Origin: Heterobilharzia americana
Lineage: Eukaryota; Platyhelminthes; Trematoda; Strigeidida; Schistosomatidae
Length of the DNA stretch: 64,000 nucleotides
Assembly: GCA_944470555.2 (NCBI GenBank)
Contig: OX104131.1
Span: forward strand, 14,314,515 to 14,378,514
Direction: 5' to 3'
The translations under genes and the position numbers were made by a program. Shown here in pieces: positions 47,040 to 58,120 of the stretch. The notes beneath the pieces are model-generated. The model had not been told where the DNA came from and made no database searches. It was given only the letters and a program-made list of their open reading frames with translations. Positions within the stretch are counted from its first letter, which is position 1; each line of letters opens with the position of its first letter.

Positions 47040-48410
47040 ACTTTCTACTCTAACTACTGAGGATGATATATAGTGTGATTAGTACGCACTGTGTGAAATG
47101 TTCGAATCCTACTTTCACGCTGTGAAAAGAGAAAGCAGAAAATCACTTAAATCCATATCTGACTAGAATAAGTCGACGATTCAAGAAGTTCCCTTTCATC
47201 CTAAGTTTATGGTGAAGCCAACAGCAGTGTTATTGTCGTTTATATCCTACGATCTACGTTGTGTTACAATTTATATATATGTATACATATCACTAAATAT
47301 AAGTACTATTATCTTCTGTCTATTGATGCTAGTTTCTTACTAAGTCTCCACATAACAATAACTTCAACGTTTTCTCACACATGCATATGAGAATAATGGT
47401 TAGAATAGAGAACTTTCACTGTTTCAGTAAAAGACAAAAGCAAATCTAAACATAGGCTACACGCTTATACTCTGGCATTTCGCTCTTGTATACAATGGAA
47501 AATAATGATACATTAAAATTACAGTAAACCAATGAAAGAAAACTTTGAGAGTAACAATGTACTGACCACAGCGCGAGAAAAGGCGGGTGGAGTGACCAAC
47601 GTGAACGATGCTAACACGATGAGATACTTGGACCAGATAACAATAGCGACTGTTCTCCCTCAGAACCTTATACTTCACTGAGCCATGAAAATCAGAAGAC
47701 AAAGGCCGGCCTATAGCTGTAAGGAAGACACTTTATTCAACAAAAATACATCACTTATGTACAATTTTCATGAACATTTAAAACCACTAGTTCAATAGTT
47801 GGATATTTATTTTGATTGATGAACTAAAAGACAATTGTCCAATAAGGTTTTTCCTGACCACACAGTAACATGAAACAAAAGTTGAAATCTAAAAATTCTA
47901 TTTTAGGGGGTGATGAATTAAAATGTTGATTTCTATGTAGGTCGCTTCCTATAAGCAAGAAAATGATAAATCCGAATTCATTAAAAATTAAAAGTACACT
48001 TTTGAAACAATATTAGGACATCCTAACAATAGAATATTTTTGAAGTATCTTCTGAAGTTCAAAAGAAAATTGGAACTTTTTCATAAATTGATATAACTGA
48101 ACATTTTTGTCCCCATGAGAGTTAGTTACTGTTCATCTGATAAATGATTACACCTATCAGTTAAACAATACCAGTGTTTAAAGATTAAAATAGTAATTCA
48201 ATACAAAAAATGTAGCTTTTATTGTTGAAAGATGTCGAATTCCTATTGGCATTAGTGACAGGGTGAAATATCCACTGTAGGTCAAAAGGTAACACCGATT
48301 GCTGAATATATATGAGCCGAAAGGGAACTGTCTAGGTAATTTTCCATAGGTGTTTATCTTCACTACATCTGACCAGATAAAAGGGACAAAAACGAATGTG
48401 ATACACTTAA
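47040..48410. other. Spacer, nothing firm
   Basis: 47055-47170 has a GTTCGAATCC B box but no clear A box. The minus frames at 47457-47702 and 48178-48363 show no motif. Confidence 0.35.
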
Positions 48411-48414
48411 TATT

Positions 48415-49100
48415 ATTATTTGTCCCTTGGGTTCTTAGTGAAACAGGGCTTCAGTAGCACGTCTCCATTCCACTCTCTTCTGTGCAATCTTTTGAACCTG
48501 GCTCCACGACAGCCCAGAAGCTTTCATTTCTTTCTCACACCATCTCCTCCATGTCACCCTTGACTCGGATGCCCAGCTCGTTTCCCATCTCGGTTCCACT
48601 TGAGTGCCTGGGCGCGATGTCCCCAAATGGTCTCCTCAGTGTATGCCCAATCCATCTCCACTTCTTTCTGCATATTTGTTGTTGGGGTGAACAGGAGCAT
48701 GATTCCTCTCCAGTCCTTGCAAACACTTAGGTTGCCCTTCGGCACTTTGACAAGATAGTCCTTCTTCCAGTCAATCCGCAGGTACCTTTCCTTCTTTCTA
48801 AACCTTCTGCAATAGTGGTATGAGCATGTCCGCTGTTGTCTCTGTGTCCACTTTCAGTGCTTCTGGCGGGATTCTATCTGGTCTTGCTGCTTTCCCTCAT
48901 TTCAGTAGCCTAATGACGTTCAGGACTTCGACTTTCGTCAGAGGGCTTGTGTTCACTTGTAGTTCTGTGGCTGGGCCGCAGGTGGTATTTCTGGACGAAG
49001 TACAGGTGGTGGTCTATTCAAGAGCTTTTGAAGTGGTCAGCCTATCGTTTCCTTTGTTTCTCGTCTTCGATAATCAGATTTCCTTCATCATCTTTTATTG
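48415..49100 (-). mobile_element. LINE family B with internal deletion
   Basis: From the tail, the minus strand runs through the normal 3' end (HTLRRPFGDIAPRH). At about 48675-48690 it switches directly to the RT N-terminal text FARTGEESCSCSP, then to linker text (KDYLVKVPKG-like, DQIES) up to EDEKQRKR at about 49060. Compared with the copy at 39385-42062, roughly 1.0 kb holding the RT catalytic core is missing. One frame (48535-48726) crosses the junction. The deletion is clean, with TTGTTG/TTGGG-type microhomology. Confidence 0.75.
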
Positions 49101-49428
49101 GTGTAATAAACTAAAAGAGGGATTAATTACAATAGAATTACTTTCCACTGTTCATTTATAGGCATGGTGTGCTGCTTTCGTTGAAAAGCAAAAAATACTT
49201 TAAAATACCATCAGTACATTTCGAAAATAGCTGTTTACAGTAGAATTGTGTACTGCATAAGCTATTAACAAATTTCTGCTTGTGGATATTAGACTTTTTA
49301 AAGCCAATGACATTAAATTCTACTCGACCTGGATTTTGAGTATATCGGCACTCCTCAGCAAGACGTATATACAACCTAAAGCAGAGACATGTTCCCTCGA
49401 TTTTAACGTTAGCACAAAATATATATAT
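49101..49428. other. Spacer with possible SINE beta trace
   Basis: 'tatcggcactcctcagcaag' near 49350 recalls the beta unit in minus orientation; otherwise nothing is recognised. Confidence 0.3.
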
Positions 49429-49429
49429 G

Positions 49430-49690
49430 CTGGATAGTGGCTTTTAGTGGAATTCAGGTGGTGCATTTCATCTTATTTAGGACTCACAATGAGTCAGAAA
49501 CATCCAGCTGGCGATACCCAAATAGGACGAAACCCACGTCCTGGATTCTACTGTTAGCCACTATCCATCATAAATATATATTTAACACACAGGCGATATC
49601 GAGGCATCCGCACAGAAGCCCATATGCCAATAGAGACCTATTAATTTGATCCAATCAACGATGGGATAATACAAGCAACAACATTAGTAC
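49430..49690. mobile_element. SINE alpha inverted pair with ribozyme region at the centre
   Basis: A minus fragment (49430-49488) covers the ribozyme 3' side, and a plus fragment (49489-49690) runs from ribozyme to tail. They join inside the ribozyme region. The plus core reads CTGGCGA instead of CTGACGA, so a conserved core A is lost. The plus tail 'catatgccaatagagacc' is well kept. Confidence 0.75.
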
Positions 49691-50325
49691 AAAATGTTTA
49701 CATTCTGTTCATGATCTTTGTCTTATACGTGTGTATTCAACCTGTTGAGAAACATCAGATGTGAAAACATAAATAACTTAAGATTACTACCACATATCTT
49801 TCGAAAACCTTTTTAAGCGTTTTTATAATAATTTTTCAATAGGAACGTACAACGACAAAACATCAACCGATCATAGTTTACATAATCCTACGCATGTGTG
49901 GGCACACCAGTCGGTTTCAAGACCGAGTAAAATTGCCATTTATGAATAACTATTTACTTCACTCATTTTGTGGTGCTGCACTGTTGATTCAGACTAGTAT
50001 GAAAGATATAGCAATGTTAGCTATTGAAAACTGTAGTCTAAAGAGTGATTCGATATGGATATCTGAAACATGAGATACATGTATCTCTTCAATTGATTGA
50101 AGATAAATAGGATATTTAGTAAGTAAAGCCTAACCACTGAGATTGATTTTGAGCCATCTAACGAAGAATTTCTAACCACTGGTTTCTAGTATCCTAGGCA
50201 TCCTGAAAAAGTAACAGTACACGAACCAGGTCAATAATCCTAAACTCTATGGGTTATTTTTGTAATGACATTTTTCATTTCCCGTTGCCATGCAGGGCAA
50301 CAGCTGATACCGGTTGCACAGAAGG
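49691..50325. other. Spacer, nothing recognised
   Basis: No coding motif or repeat was supported. Confidence 0.4.
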
Positions 50326-50327
50326 TG

Positions 50328-50495
50328 GTTATCATGCCTCACTGGCTTAGTGGATAACGCTCTGGAGTTTGAAGCGGAGGATACTGGGTCCGAGCCTCGA
50401 TGGGGACATCACTCACTAGGGTTCAGGTACATTCAGCTGACACGTCCTAAATAGGACGAAACACGTATCCTGGATTTCTCTGTTAGTCAACAAGA
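50328..50495 (+). mobile_element. SINE alpha, plus copy with mutated ribozyme core
   Basis: Reads CACTGGCTTAGTGGATAACG (A box) and 'ctgggtccgagcctcg' (B box). Hammerhead region: stem I ATTCAG/CTGGAT (one G-T wobble) and stem II GTCC/GGAC are perfect, and GAAA is present. The core is CTGACAC rather than CTGACGA, so cleavage is unlikely. Confidence 0.75.
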
Positions 50496-50979
50496 CCAAT
50501 ATAAGTTTATGGATTATTGCTGTACTATGAATTACCTACGTCTTTCATTTCAGGCTAGTCCCGTTTCACTTGTATGTGCAAGTCACGGTAAGTGATGCGT
50601 TAGTGTGCACCACTTGTTTCTCAGTTGGTGAAGGTTTACTACCTGACTTAACTCCTCAGAAAGGAACTCTGAATCTCTACACTTTTCATCCCATGATTCC
50701 AGTATACGAGGGCGGTATTATAAAGAAACCTACGGTCAAAACTTGTAACATGCTTATATTAACCCCCCATATGCATGCTTCTGAACTAATGATGGGAAGA
50801 GAGTATATCTGCTGTGCTGTATATTCACCATTAAGTATGTTATTCGATATCTTTCAGAAGCTTTTAATAACTTACATTGGCAAAGGTGACTTTCAAGATG
50901 CAATCCTTAAGCACAGACTTACTATTGCTATTAGGACTTACTATGCAGTTACAGTTCGGTTGGTATAAAGCAACAGGCC
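50496..50979 (+). other. Unrecognised 132-codon frame
   Basis: The frame at 50570-50968 is the longest non-repeat frame in this part. It has no motif I know. It lies just upstream of a Penelope-like remnant in the same orientation, so it could be its diverged upstream part. Confidence 0.3.
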
Positions 50980-51480
50980 TGTATACTCTCCCAAACTTTT
51001 ACAGCATGTGAACGACAATGTCACATCTCACTGGGTCTGCCAATTCAAATGTACGTGCGGTTAAACATACAAAGGGGGGACACATGGATTCATACCAGTA
51101 AGAGCCTTACACCACTCTCGAAAGTGGGTTCAGGAACAATTTGAATCACAGACGTTTGTAGCAGACATTCAAGCTCTTCAATCACGAAAACTGCAGCTGA
51201 GACAGGCCCCAGGATTAACCCTTCTACTTTCTTCTTGACCGATTGAAAAAACATGATGGGAACGGATCTTTAAATTTGTTGACACCTTAGATATTGGAAA
51301 AGTTAGGCCACCTTTGTGTGTTCAAAAACAATTTGTTATCACAAATTGTCTTCAGCTTTGTTTCGGCTTTGAATTGAACTCCTATGTACTATTATTTTCG
51401 CTTTATTGATTTTCATTGTCATTTAGCCTTGAATTTAACCTTCCTACTTGATCTCCTCTCATATTCTCACTGATTGTTTC
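50980..51480 (+). mobile_element. Penelope-like element, C-terminal remnant
   Basis: One frame from 51040 reads FKCTCG, a stop, TYKGGTHGF, then SRKWVQEQFESQTFVADIQ. This is the CSCG/YIGRT plus WVQEQ text of Penelope-like endonucleases with decayed residues (YIGR read as YKGG). The tail continues in another frame toward 51240. Confidence 0.55.
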
Positions 51481-51634
51481 TTTATAAATTTTCTTGTAAA
51501 TATCTATGACAAATACGTGTGTGACCAGATTGTTCGAAATGTGTTGCGCAAATGCACTACAAGGTTTCGACTATCTACATATTCTGAATGTTTTATAGAG
51601 GTTGATAAAGGGAACTAATTGTACAATTGCTTGT

Positions 51635-51745
51635 ATTATACTATCGTTGACTGGACCGGTGGGAACAACATTCACTGGGAGGCGGGTACATCTAGCTGCG
51701 TATCCTGGATTCCACTGCAAGCCACTATCCGCTATTACTATGATT
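51635..51745 (+). mobile_element. SINE alpha with internal deletions
   Basis: Short pieces in order: 'tcgttgactggaccgg', 'cattcactgggaggcggg', 'acatctagctg' and 'ctggattccactgcaagcc'. The ribozyme core between 'agctg' and 'ctggatt' is deleted. Confidence 0.6.
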
Positions 51746-51749
51746 GGAA

Positions 51750-54285
51750 CTAATCGTTTTAATTTATATTGGTAAATCAAGGGATTTTCGTAAATGAGTG
51801 GATACTTCATCAGTAACATGCCTGTCAGAGATAGTGCAACATCTTAAATAGGTTAATTAGTTTATATGTGCTACCATTTTACTTTCTGTTCTAATAGTAA
51901 CTGTGTTAACATACCATCGACACTCATTTTAAATATATTCCGGTTCCTGTCCACTGTATTCAAAATGATGATACTAACAAAAGTATCTGATGAAAACCAC
52001 ACGGTTCCGGAAATTTAACTCCCCAGTGCCTTCACAAAGATACAGAAAACTTCTTTGTTCACCTACACTTCAACTATGTTTGGTGTTGATTTTTTTCAGT
52101 TTTAATCAAATTGCTTACTTTGAAGTGCGCAGTGAAGTACCAACGCCATTGGGATTATGTTCATACTACGCTGCAGACTTGTCAGTCAACCTATATACCT
52201 ACCTTCGTTTGGAGGTACGAATCTGTAAGTATGCGTTTTTATCGTAGGTCACTTCATGTTCTTTCTTGGTCTTAGATTCATTTTTTAAACATGAACAGTA
52301 GCAAAGAGATAGAATATTCCTTCAGTTGCAGAATTATTGCTTGATTTCTAGGTTTATAAACTTTGGTTATGAGAATACACAGGTTGAAATGCATATCTGA
52401 ATTACTGATAAGCACTCAAAGTTGTCTTCGATAACCGAGTTTACTTTCATGTACTATAAGTTTTCTTTGATAAATACTCGGTATTCCTTTCTTCCATTTC
52501 ACTCTGTGCATTATCTCCTTTAGTGTTCACGTTGATTCATTACTGTAATTCTTCAACAGAGAAATGAGTTGTGAACTCTAAAAAGACACTTTTGTCAGCA
52601 ATACCGGTCGCAAGACATGACTAGAATATGCTATAAGCCTAAGTAGGCTTACGAGTTAGAGTCAATAAAAGAGATAAAACTGACAATCAGAGACGCTATG
52701 TGATATGGATGGAATCGATCACAGAGGAGCAGATGAATCCAAGCTTCATATTCATTTTAACTGTTGCATCAAACTTCATTTCTTGCTTTATACCCTTTTC
52801 TTTTCAACCGATAACTTTCGACTGTAACATTTCTATTCTCTTGTCTTTTATGTTGTGATTTTTATTTGCTAATTTGAAGTCTAACAACACGGACAGTTAG
52901 GTAATAATGCTAAGTTCAGAGTTGATATTGGCTAATTGACGTTCAAGGTGTTCAATAACATGAATATTATACTTACTTAACAGTATAAATTATATTCGCT
53001 GAATTTTTTTGTCCAATTAACTATTAAACTACAATAGCGATTATTTGTTCATTTTTGCTAAAGAAGCATACTTCTTTATTCTTAACGTTTTTCGAGATAA
53101 CACCAGTTTACTTTAGTACGTTGATAGTAAATGAGCACCGATTGATTTTCAATGAATGTTGAAGCTGAGTATTCCGTTTGATTTGTGTTAAAGAACAATG
53201 ATGACAATGAAAGAATAAAACTGTCTTTGAAGTACTAATTTTTAGATAATTCCCTTTTGAGGACATGGTTTGTGGTTTACCTACTAAGATTTACCTAGCA
53301 GGATAGTATTACTAGCCACAGACAATAAATACATAGATCATAGCTTACTATATGAACATGCATATGGTTAATCCGATAGAAGTTCATAAGTGCCTTTCAT
53401 ACTGAAGTATACTTCAAGACGGTATTCTTATTCATCCCTCCTGAAGAGTCATAGATCAGATACACTAACTCATCAACACTATAACTCAAGAATTGGTTAC
53501 CAGAGGGCAACCGATGTCGGTGTCTATTCTATAGGGCTCAACACCAACCAAATTATATCCATCAAGTTTGCAATATGACGTCTAACATTATTGGTCAGTG
53601 TTAAGCACTAAAAACCTGACAGCTACATCGATTACCCACTAATGACCATAATTTAGTTACACAATCGGTCGATCAACTTGGTGGTCAAGTCTCTAACTTC
53701 AGAAATGAGTGACGCAGTCTAGAAAAGCTGACAGGTTACCAGTTTTCTAATGGCTACAGATAAATATTATCTGACTGACTCCTAACACAGTATACTTCTA
53801 ATAACATAAAACATTTTAGTGAAGCATATACTCATGTAATCTACCTCTTTCTAGCTTTACCACTAACTTGCAGGCAGAAAAATATCATCCATTTCTGCTT
53901 GCGAGAAATACAATTTATCAAGAGCTGCGAAAATATGTAACTCAGGAATTATGTATGTGGTCTTATACTTGGTTATAAGCTACATTTTTACTGGACGTCA
54001 AAATGTCGGCAGGAGGTACGGAAATGTCCGGAACAATGTGACACGACTCCGTTTACTACTGGCCCTTAGGTCAGTATCGTTTTCTTTTAATACAAACGAT
54101 TTATTGTCCATCAAAGTTTTATTTATACTGATATTTAATGCAATAGATTCTTGCAATAAGCGATTGGAAGTAACTAATCCAAAGTTCAATAGGTTGAAAC
54201 TCACTTATATTGTTCTCAACTCTACAGATATCAAATTTTGCTTGCTAAGTCATCAGGTACTTTTGCAGCTGGTGAATATAACATT
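51750..54285. other. Long AT-rich spacer, nothing recognised
   Basis: Frames at 51990-52247, 53390-53578 and 53951-54307 were read; none has a known motif or splice-matched partner. Confidence 0.4.
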
Positions 54286-54289
54286 ATCA

Positions 54290-54470
54290 CTTAACTATCT
54301 GAGGTAGGCGTAGTTTGGCAGACTAGTATTTATACTGGGTGATGATTGAAGGTGAAATGAAAATTTGAACCGCGGCCGGACTCGAACTAGCGACCACCGG
54401 GTTTCCTGTCCTATGCTCTACCAAATTTTCACTTCACCTTCAATCACCACCCAGTATGAATACAACATTG
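54290..54470. mobile_element. SINE epsilon with 35-bp palindrome
   Basis: The minus strand reads TGGTAGAGCATAGGACAGG (A box) and AGTTCGAGTCC (B box). The arms at 54332-54366 and 54423-54456 are complementary with about two mismatches ('gattgaaggtga' and its complement), so the body occurs once in each orientation around the tRNA-like head. Confidence 0.7.
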
Positions 54471-54599
54471 TCTATATAAAACTCCTGTCCTTGCTAAAAT
54501 TATTTATCACTGAAGTCAAAGATTTCATCAAATAAAATCATCAAGATTAGAATAATTCAAAAATCTCTACTGCTCAATCACTAACATTCCTAGCCAGCT

Positions 54600-55050
54600 G
54601 TTAGGCTTATAAAAGCTTTGCATTGATTGGTCACTAGAAGGCAACCAATTTCATACTGTCTAGTCCTAAGCACTGACTGAATTCAATCGATCATTTTGCA
54701 ATATGGCCACCAAGCTACGAGGCCCACTATCGTGGTGCACTTGGTTGGTTGGAGGAAACCAGCAGGAAGCCCAGGACCTAGGTTTCGTGCTTGTTGGCAC
54801 TCGTTAGCAAGGTGTATCTGCACCCTCGAAAGAACTGGTGTCCCGTTTGATATCTGAATCAGCGTGACCCGGTGCTGTAGTCAGTAATGTCGCCACTGAG
54901 CTACTCGAGTAGTGACTGATATCCTATAGGACTGGATTGCATACATTAATTAGCCACTGGAGGACGATATATTCCATGCTGTCTCGTCTTAAGTGTCAAC
55001 CAAATTCAATCGGTCATTTTGCAATTTGGCCACCAAGCTGTGTCAACCGC
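54600..55050 (-). mobile_element. Two SINE beta copies in tandem, minus strand
   Basis: 54610-54915 is nearly full length, ending in the A-box complement 'cactgagctactcgagtag'. 54925-55050 is a second 3' part with 'atcggtcattttgcaattt'. Confidence 0.6.
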
Positions 55051-55137
55051 ATAAACAGCAGTCTTTACCCCTAACGTTAACTGTAAAATAAGCTATATAC
55101 ACATGAAGAAATATCCAAATATACCGTGGAATTAAGA

Positions 55138-55360
55138 TTCCTGTCGTTGATTGGATCGAATCGATAGGCTACTGCTGGCAGATAGACTCTTGTGTAGATC
55201 CATAATATTACCTGTAGTTTAGGTTTGATACTAATGATGGACAAAATGCGTGTCTTTGATTCCACTGTAAGTCAGCGTCATCACTAATATTCAACCTAAG
55301 TTACTGGTAATATAAAGGCATCTACATTCTAATGATAACCGATCAATTCAATGCACTAAA
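55138..55360. mobile_element. SINE alpha inverted pair, 3' ends only
   Basis: A minus tail (55138-55247, 'cctgtcgttgattggatcg') joins a plus fragment (55248-55360) at the ribozyme 3' side: 'gacaaaatgcgtgtctttg', ATTCCACTGTAAG and then the tail 'ggtaatataaaggcatcta'. Confidence 0.65.
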
Positions 55361-55975
55361 CAACAAATAGATCCTGGAGTACATTATTATAGTTATTTTA
55401 TTATTAATATGTCAATGAATACCTTATGACTGTTACTAATTCATACACCCTCTTTTAAAACTCTATAATTACCAATGAATAGATAAAATTTATCACCATT
55501 ATTCGCAATCTCAACATTTTTTAGACTGAGTTTTGTCTATTGTGTCAATACTTCTCTATGTACATGGTTACTTTGTTCTAGGACCAAAAGTATGTTGCTG
55601 TTTTTCATCCAATCCCATACTAATTTGTAGTTATTCTAGACTGTTAGCAGCTGCGAAACAAAAATCAGCTCAATTTTTTTGATGTTATGACTTGTTGATT
55701 GGCCACTAATGGTATATGGACTCCTGTGCGAATGCCTCAAAATTGCTCATCATATAAAAAGTGCTGATGTATTGCGTTCACAAACCGCAGTAAGGATTTT
55801 GATGTGTCTGGTAAAAAATTACCAGTGATACCAGCTAACTTTGGCTCGATGATATGTGGCTGGACTGGGTATACATTTTACACCCATTAAATGTAAGACG
55901 ATGTTGCAAGACTTGTCTGCACCAACCCCTAGTTTAAGCATAGGAAGTGAAAACGGTTTTGTTGCCTGATCGCTA
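55361..55975. other. Spacer with one SINE alpha tail fragment
   Basis: 55690-55760 is a minus-strand alpha tail ('tatggactcctgtgcgaat'). The rest is unrecognised. Confidence 0.4.
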
Positions 55976-55979
55976 AAAC

Positions 55980-56930
55980 CACTTCATGTGTTACACATGC
56001 TAAGGCACCGTCTACCTCGACGTGCAATGTTAGCTGAAGTTGGAATGGGTCGGAAGAAGGCTAAGGGCAGTCACATGAAAACATGGCACCACCCTATGAA
56101 GTATTTGGTGTATGTTATGTAAGATGTAGACTGTCCAGCTTACGAGTGTTACTTGTAAGAATGTAAATCGGTAGTATGTAACGCAACACTGAGAAACGCA
56201 AAAAAGCGACGGCGTTTTACTGATGCAGGTTGCGATGTAGATATGATAAGGATAAGAACATTATACCAGGATGCCGAACAGGATGATCTATGCAGACAAC
56301 TTCTCGTAAGCTTTAATATTTTTGACGGTAACTATCCAATTAAGAATATCTACTGAGCGTTTCTTCACTAAGGATCAATGGTCGGAGACTCTTGGCGACG
56401 TAGCTAAAAATCGGTCACAATGGCGCAGATGTATTAACTCCTTGACGTCTTCAAAAGAGTGAATATTTTTGCTAATCTTTATCTTTAAATTGGGTACTCT
56501 CTCACATAACTGTCAACTTTGATATCACTTTTTCCATCCACTTGTTCTTTGTATACTACTATTGTGGTGGGCGTTGCTGATAACAACAGACATAAGTAGT
56601 ATATATCGAGAGGATGGCAGGAATCATAGGGAATTACCGGCAATGGGTAAGGTTTCTGCCAAGAGCAACGCAGGGGACAACACAGGCGTATTACAGGGGA
56701 TGCTGCTGATAAGTGTATGAAGAGCCGGTCAAGAGCAAATCAAGACAGGAACGGAGAGGAAACGAAGATATTTGCAAATGGCTGCGTTAGTGCAAGGAGT
56801 ACCATATGTAACCACTACCATCCCAAATGTTCGTAATAAACATTCTCTCGTCGAGTTGTCTTCTGAACTTCACTATGAAGTGGGGCAACATAAACTGTGA
56901 GGTCCTACGTTGATTTTGTTCGTCTGAATG
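55980..56930 (+). mobile_element. LINE family A 3' part, interrupted by an LTR
   Basis: Coding end HMLRHRLPRRAMLAEVGMGW and KKAKGSHMKTWH at about 55990-56100, then unreadable sequence, then the family 3' UTR from 56370 ('ggtcggagactcttgg'). The 3' UTR is split at 56562/56877 by a 310-bp insertion and resumes with 'gaagtggggcaac' and 'gaggtcctacgttgatttt'. Confidence 0.75.
56563..56872 (+). mobile_element. Candidate solo LTR, 310 bp
   Basis: Inserted in a LINE 3' UTR whose uninterrupted form is visible in other copies. It starts TGTGGTGGGCG and ends ...GAACTTCA, with AATAAA at 56835-56840, 32 bases before the end. A 4-bp duplication CTAT flanks it (56559-56562 and 56873-56876); if the last A belongs to the target, the duplication is the 5-bp ACTAT. 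TG...CA ends, polyadenylation signal and duplication all fit a solo LTR. No internal region or second LTR is present. The parent retrotransposon family was not identified. Confidence 0.75.
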
Positions 56931-57169
56931 CACTTCTGGGCCAAGTTCTATTGGTCTGGGCTAGTACAGCAGGAAGAAAACTGTAAAGTGAATAGGGTAT
57001 TTCTTAGGTGAAAACCTGTGTGGAGACCAACAAAAAATTGATCCTTCTCTTTTACTGCTCAATGTAACTGAATTACCAGGAATGCTTGAGTCAACAGTGC
57101 TCTTACTGGCCAACAATGTGTAAGTTTAAAGTGTCATTCTAATCAGCGCAGACAGGTTTGTTCTATAAC

Positions 57170-58120
57170 TGAACTTCAGTCGGCATTAATATGGGACCTG
57201 GCACAATACTGCTTAATGGTCCCAGCTTCTACACCTTACATCAAAATATCAAGGGCTAACGCACCAGATTTAAAAATACAGAAATAAGGAAGAAAGTAAT
57301 CGATAGTGGTAGAAAGTCGTGAAAAGAAAACAAGGAGTGAGGCGATAGTGAAATTCAGTGTCCGGATTAAGACGAAGATAATGGGTAGATGCATCTGCGC
57401 CATTCGTATTGATTCAGAACCATATCACCTATGGTTTCTAAACACCGATTTCGGCTGTCACACACTCACCAACCGGAAAGTCTATATTCCCCTACATGGC
57501 TCAGGCCAACAGTAATAGATTTCATGGACTGATGTCATCTCTTGTTCTAGTCGCTCTAACATTTTTATATCCGAAACCCAATTGCACGATGGCGACTAAA
57601 TATGCTTAACGCATTTCCCAGGCATATGAATCAATCATGGTTCACAATCTCATCAAGTAACACTTGCTTTTTCCCTCAAACTCTGTTCATAACCTCTACA
57701 TACCGCCAATGCCGTAGCTTCGCGATACGCGGTGTACGCTGAGGCAACAGTAGTCAGACATCAGAAGCCTTCTTCATCACCTATAACTTCATTGGCCGAA
57801 TTCACAGCTGCACAGTGGGGCAGAGTGCAGCGCAATGCACTCAACCCATAATAGGCAGTCGAATATCACAGTGGCGTAAGGTGGAAAAATCAATCAACCC
57901 TTTTGTATTTGTGCAGAGACTTCGGCCGTCACTGACCCGCAACGGCTAATCCAACTTCACAAGTAGAAGGTGGTCAACACGCTCAACTAGAACACTTCCT
58001 ATTGTCAGACGACTCACCAAAGCAAACCAAACCTGCTGCAACAATTTACGTCTGGGGGTGCGAAAGACGTCAAATTGCTACTCGATGTGTCTAGACAGCT
58101 TTACATCCTGATTTATAGGC
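57170..58120 (-). mobile_element. LINE family A remnant, RT thumb to 3' end
   Basis: The minus strand reads HLRHCDIRLPIMG near 57870, later VLLDEIVNHD and CLGNALSI, then SITVGLSHVGEYRLSGW-like text and GDMVLNQYEWRRCIYPLSS at about 57390-57440. Many stops. Its RT part abuts the plus-strand copy at 58090. Confidence 0.6.

Noticed and set aside
50554..50587. 34-nt micro-exon with good acceptor and donor
   Set aside because: Schistosome micro-exon genes use symmetrical exons; 34 nt is not a multiple of three. Joined to exon D by its alternative donor it would give an immediate stop.
53951..54307. 118-codon plus-strand frame
   Set aside because: No motif, AT-driven composition, runs into the epsilon SINE.
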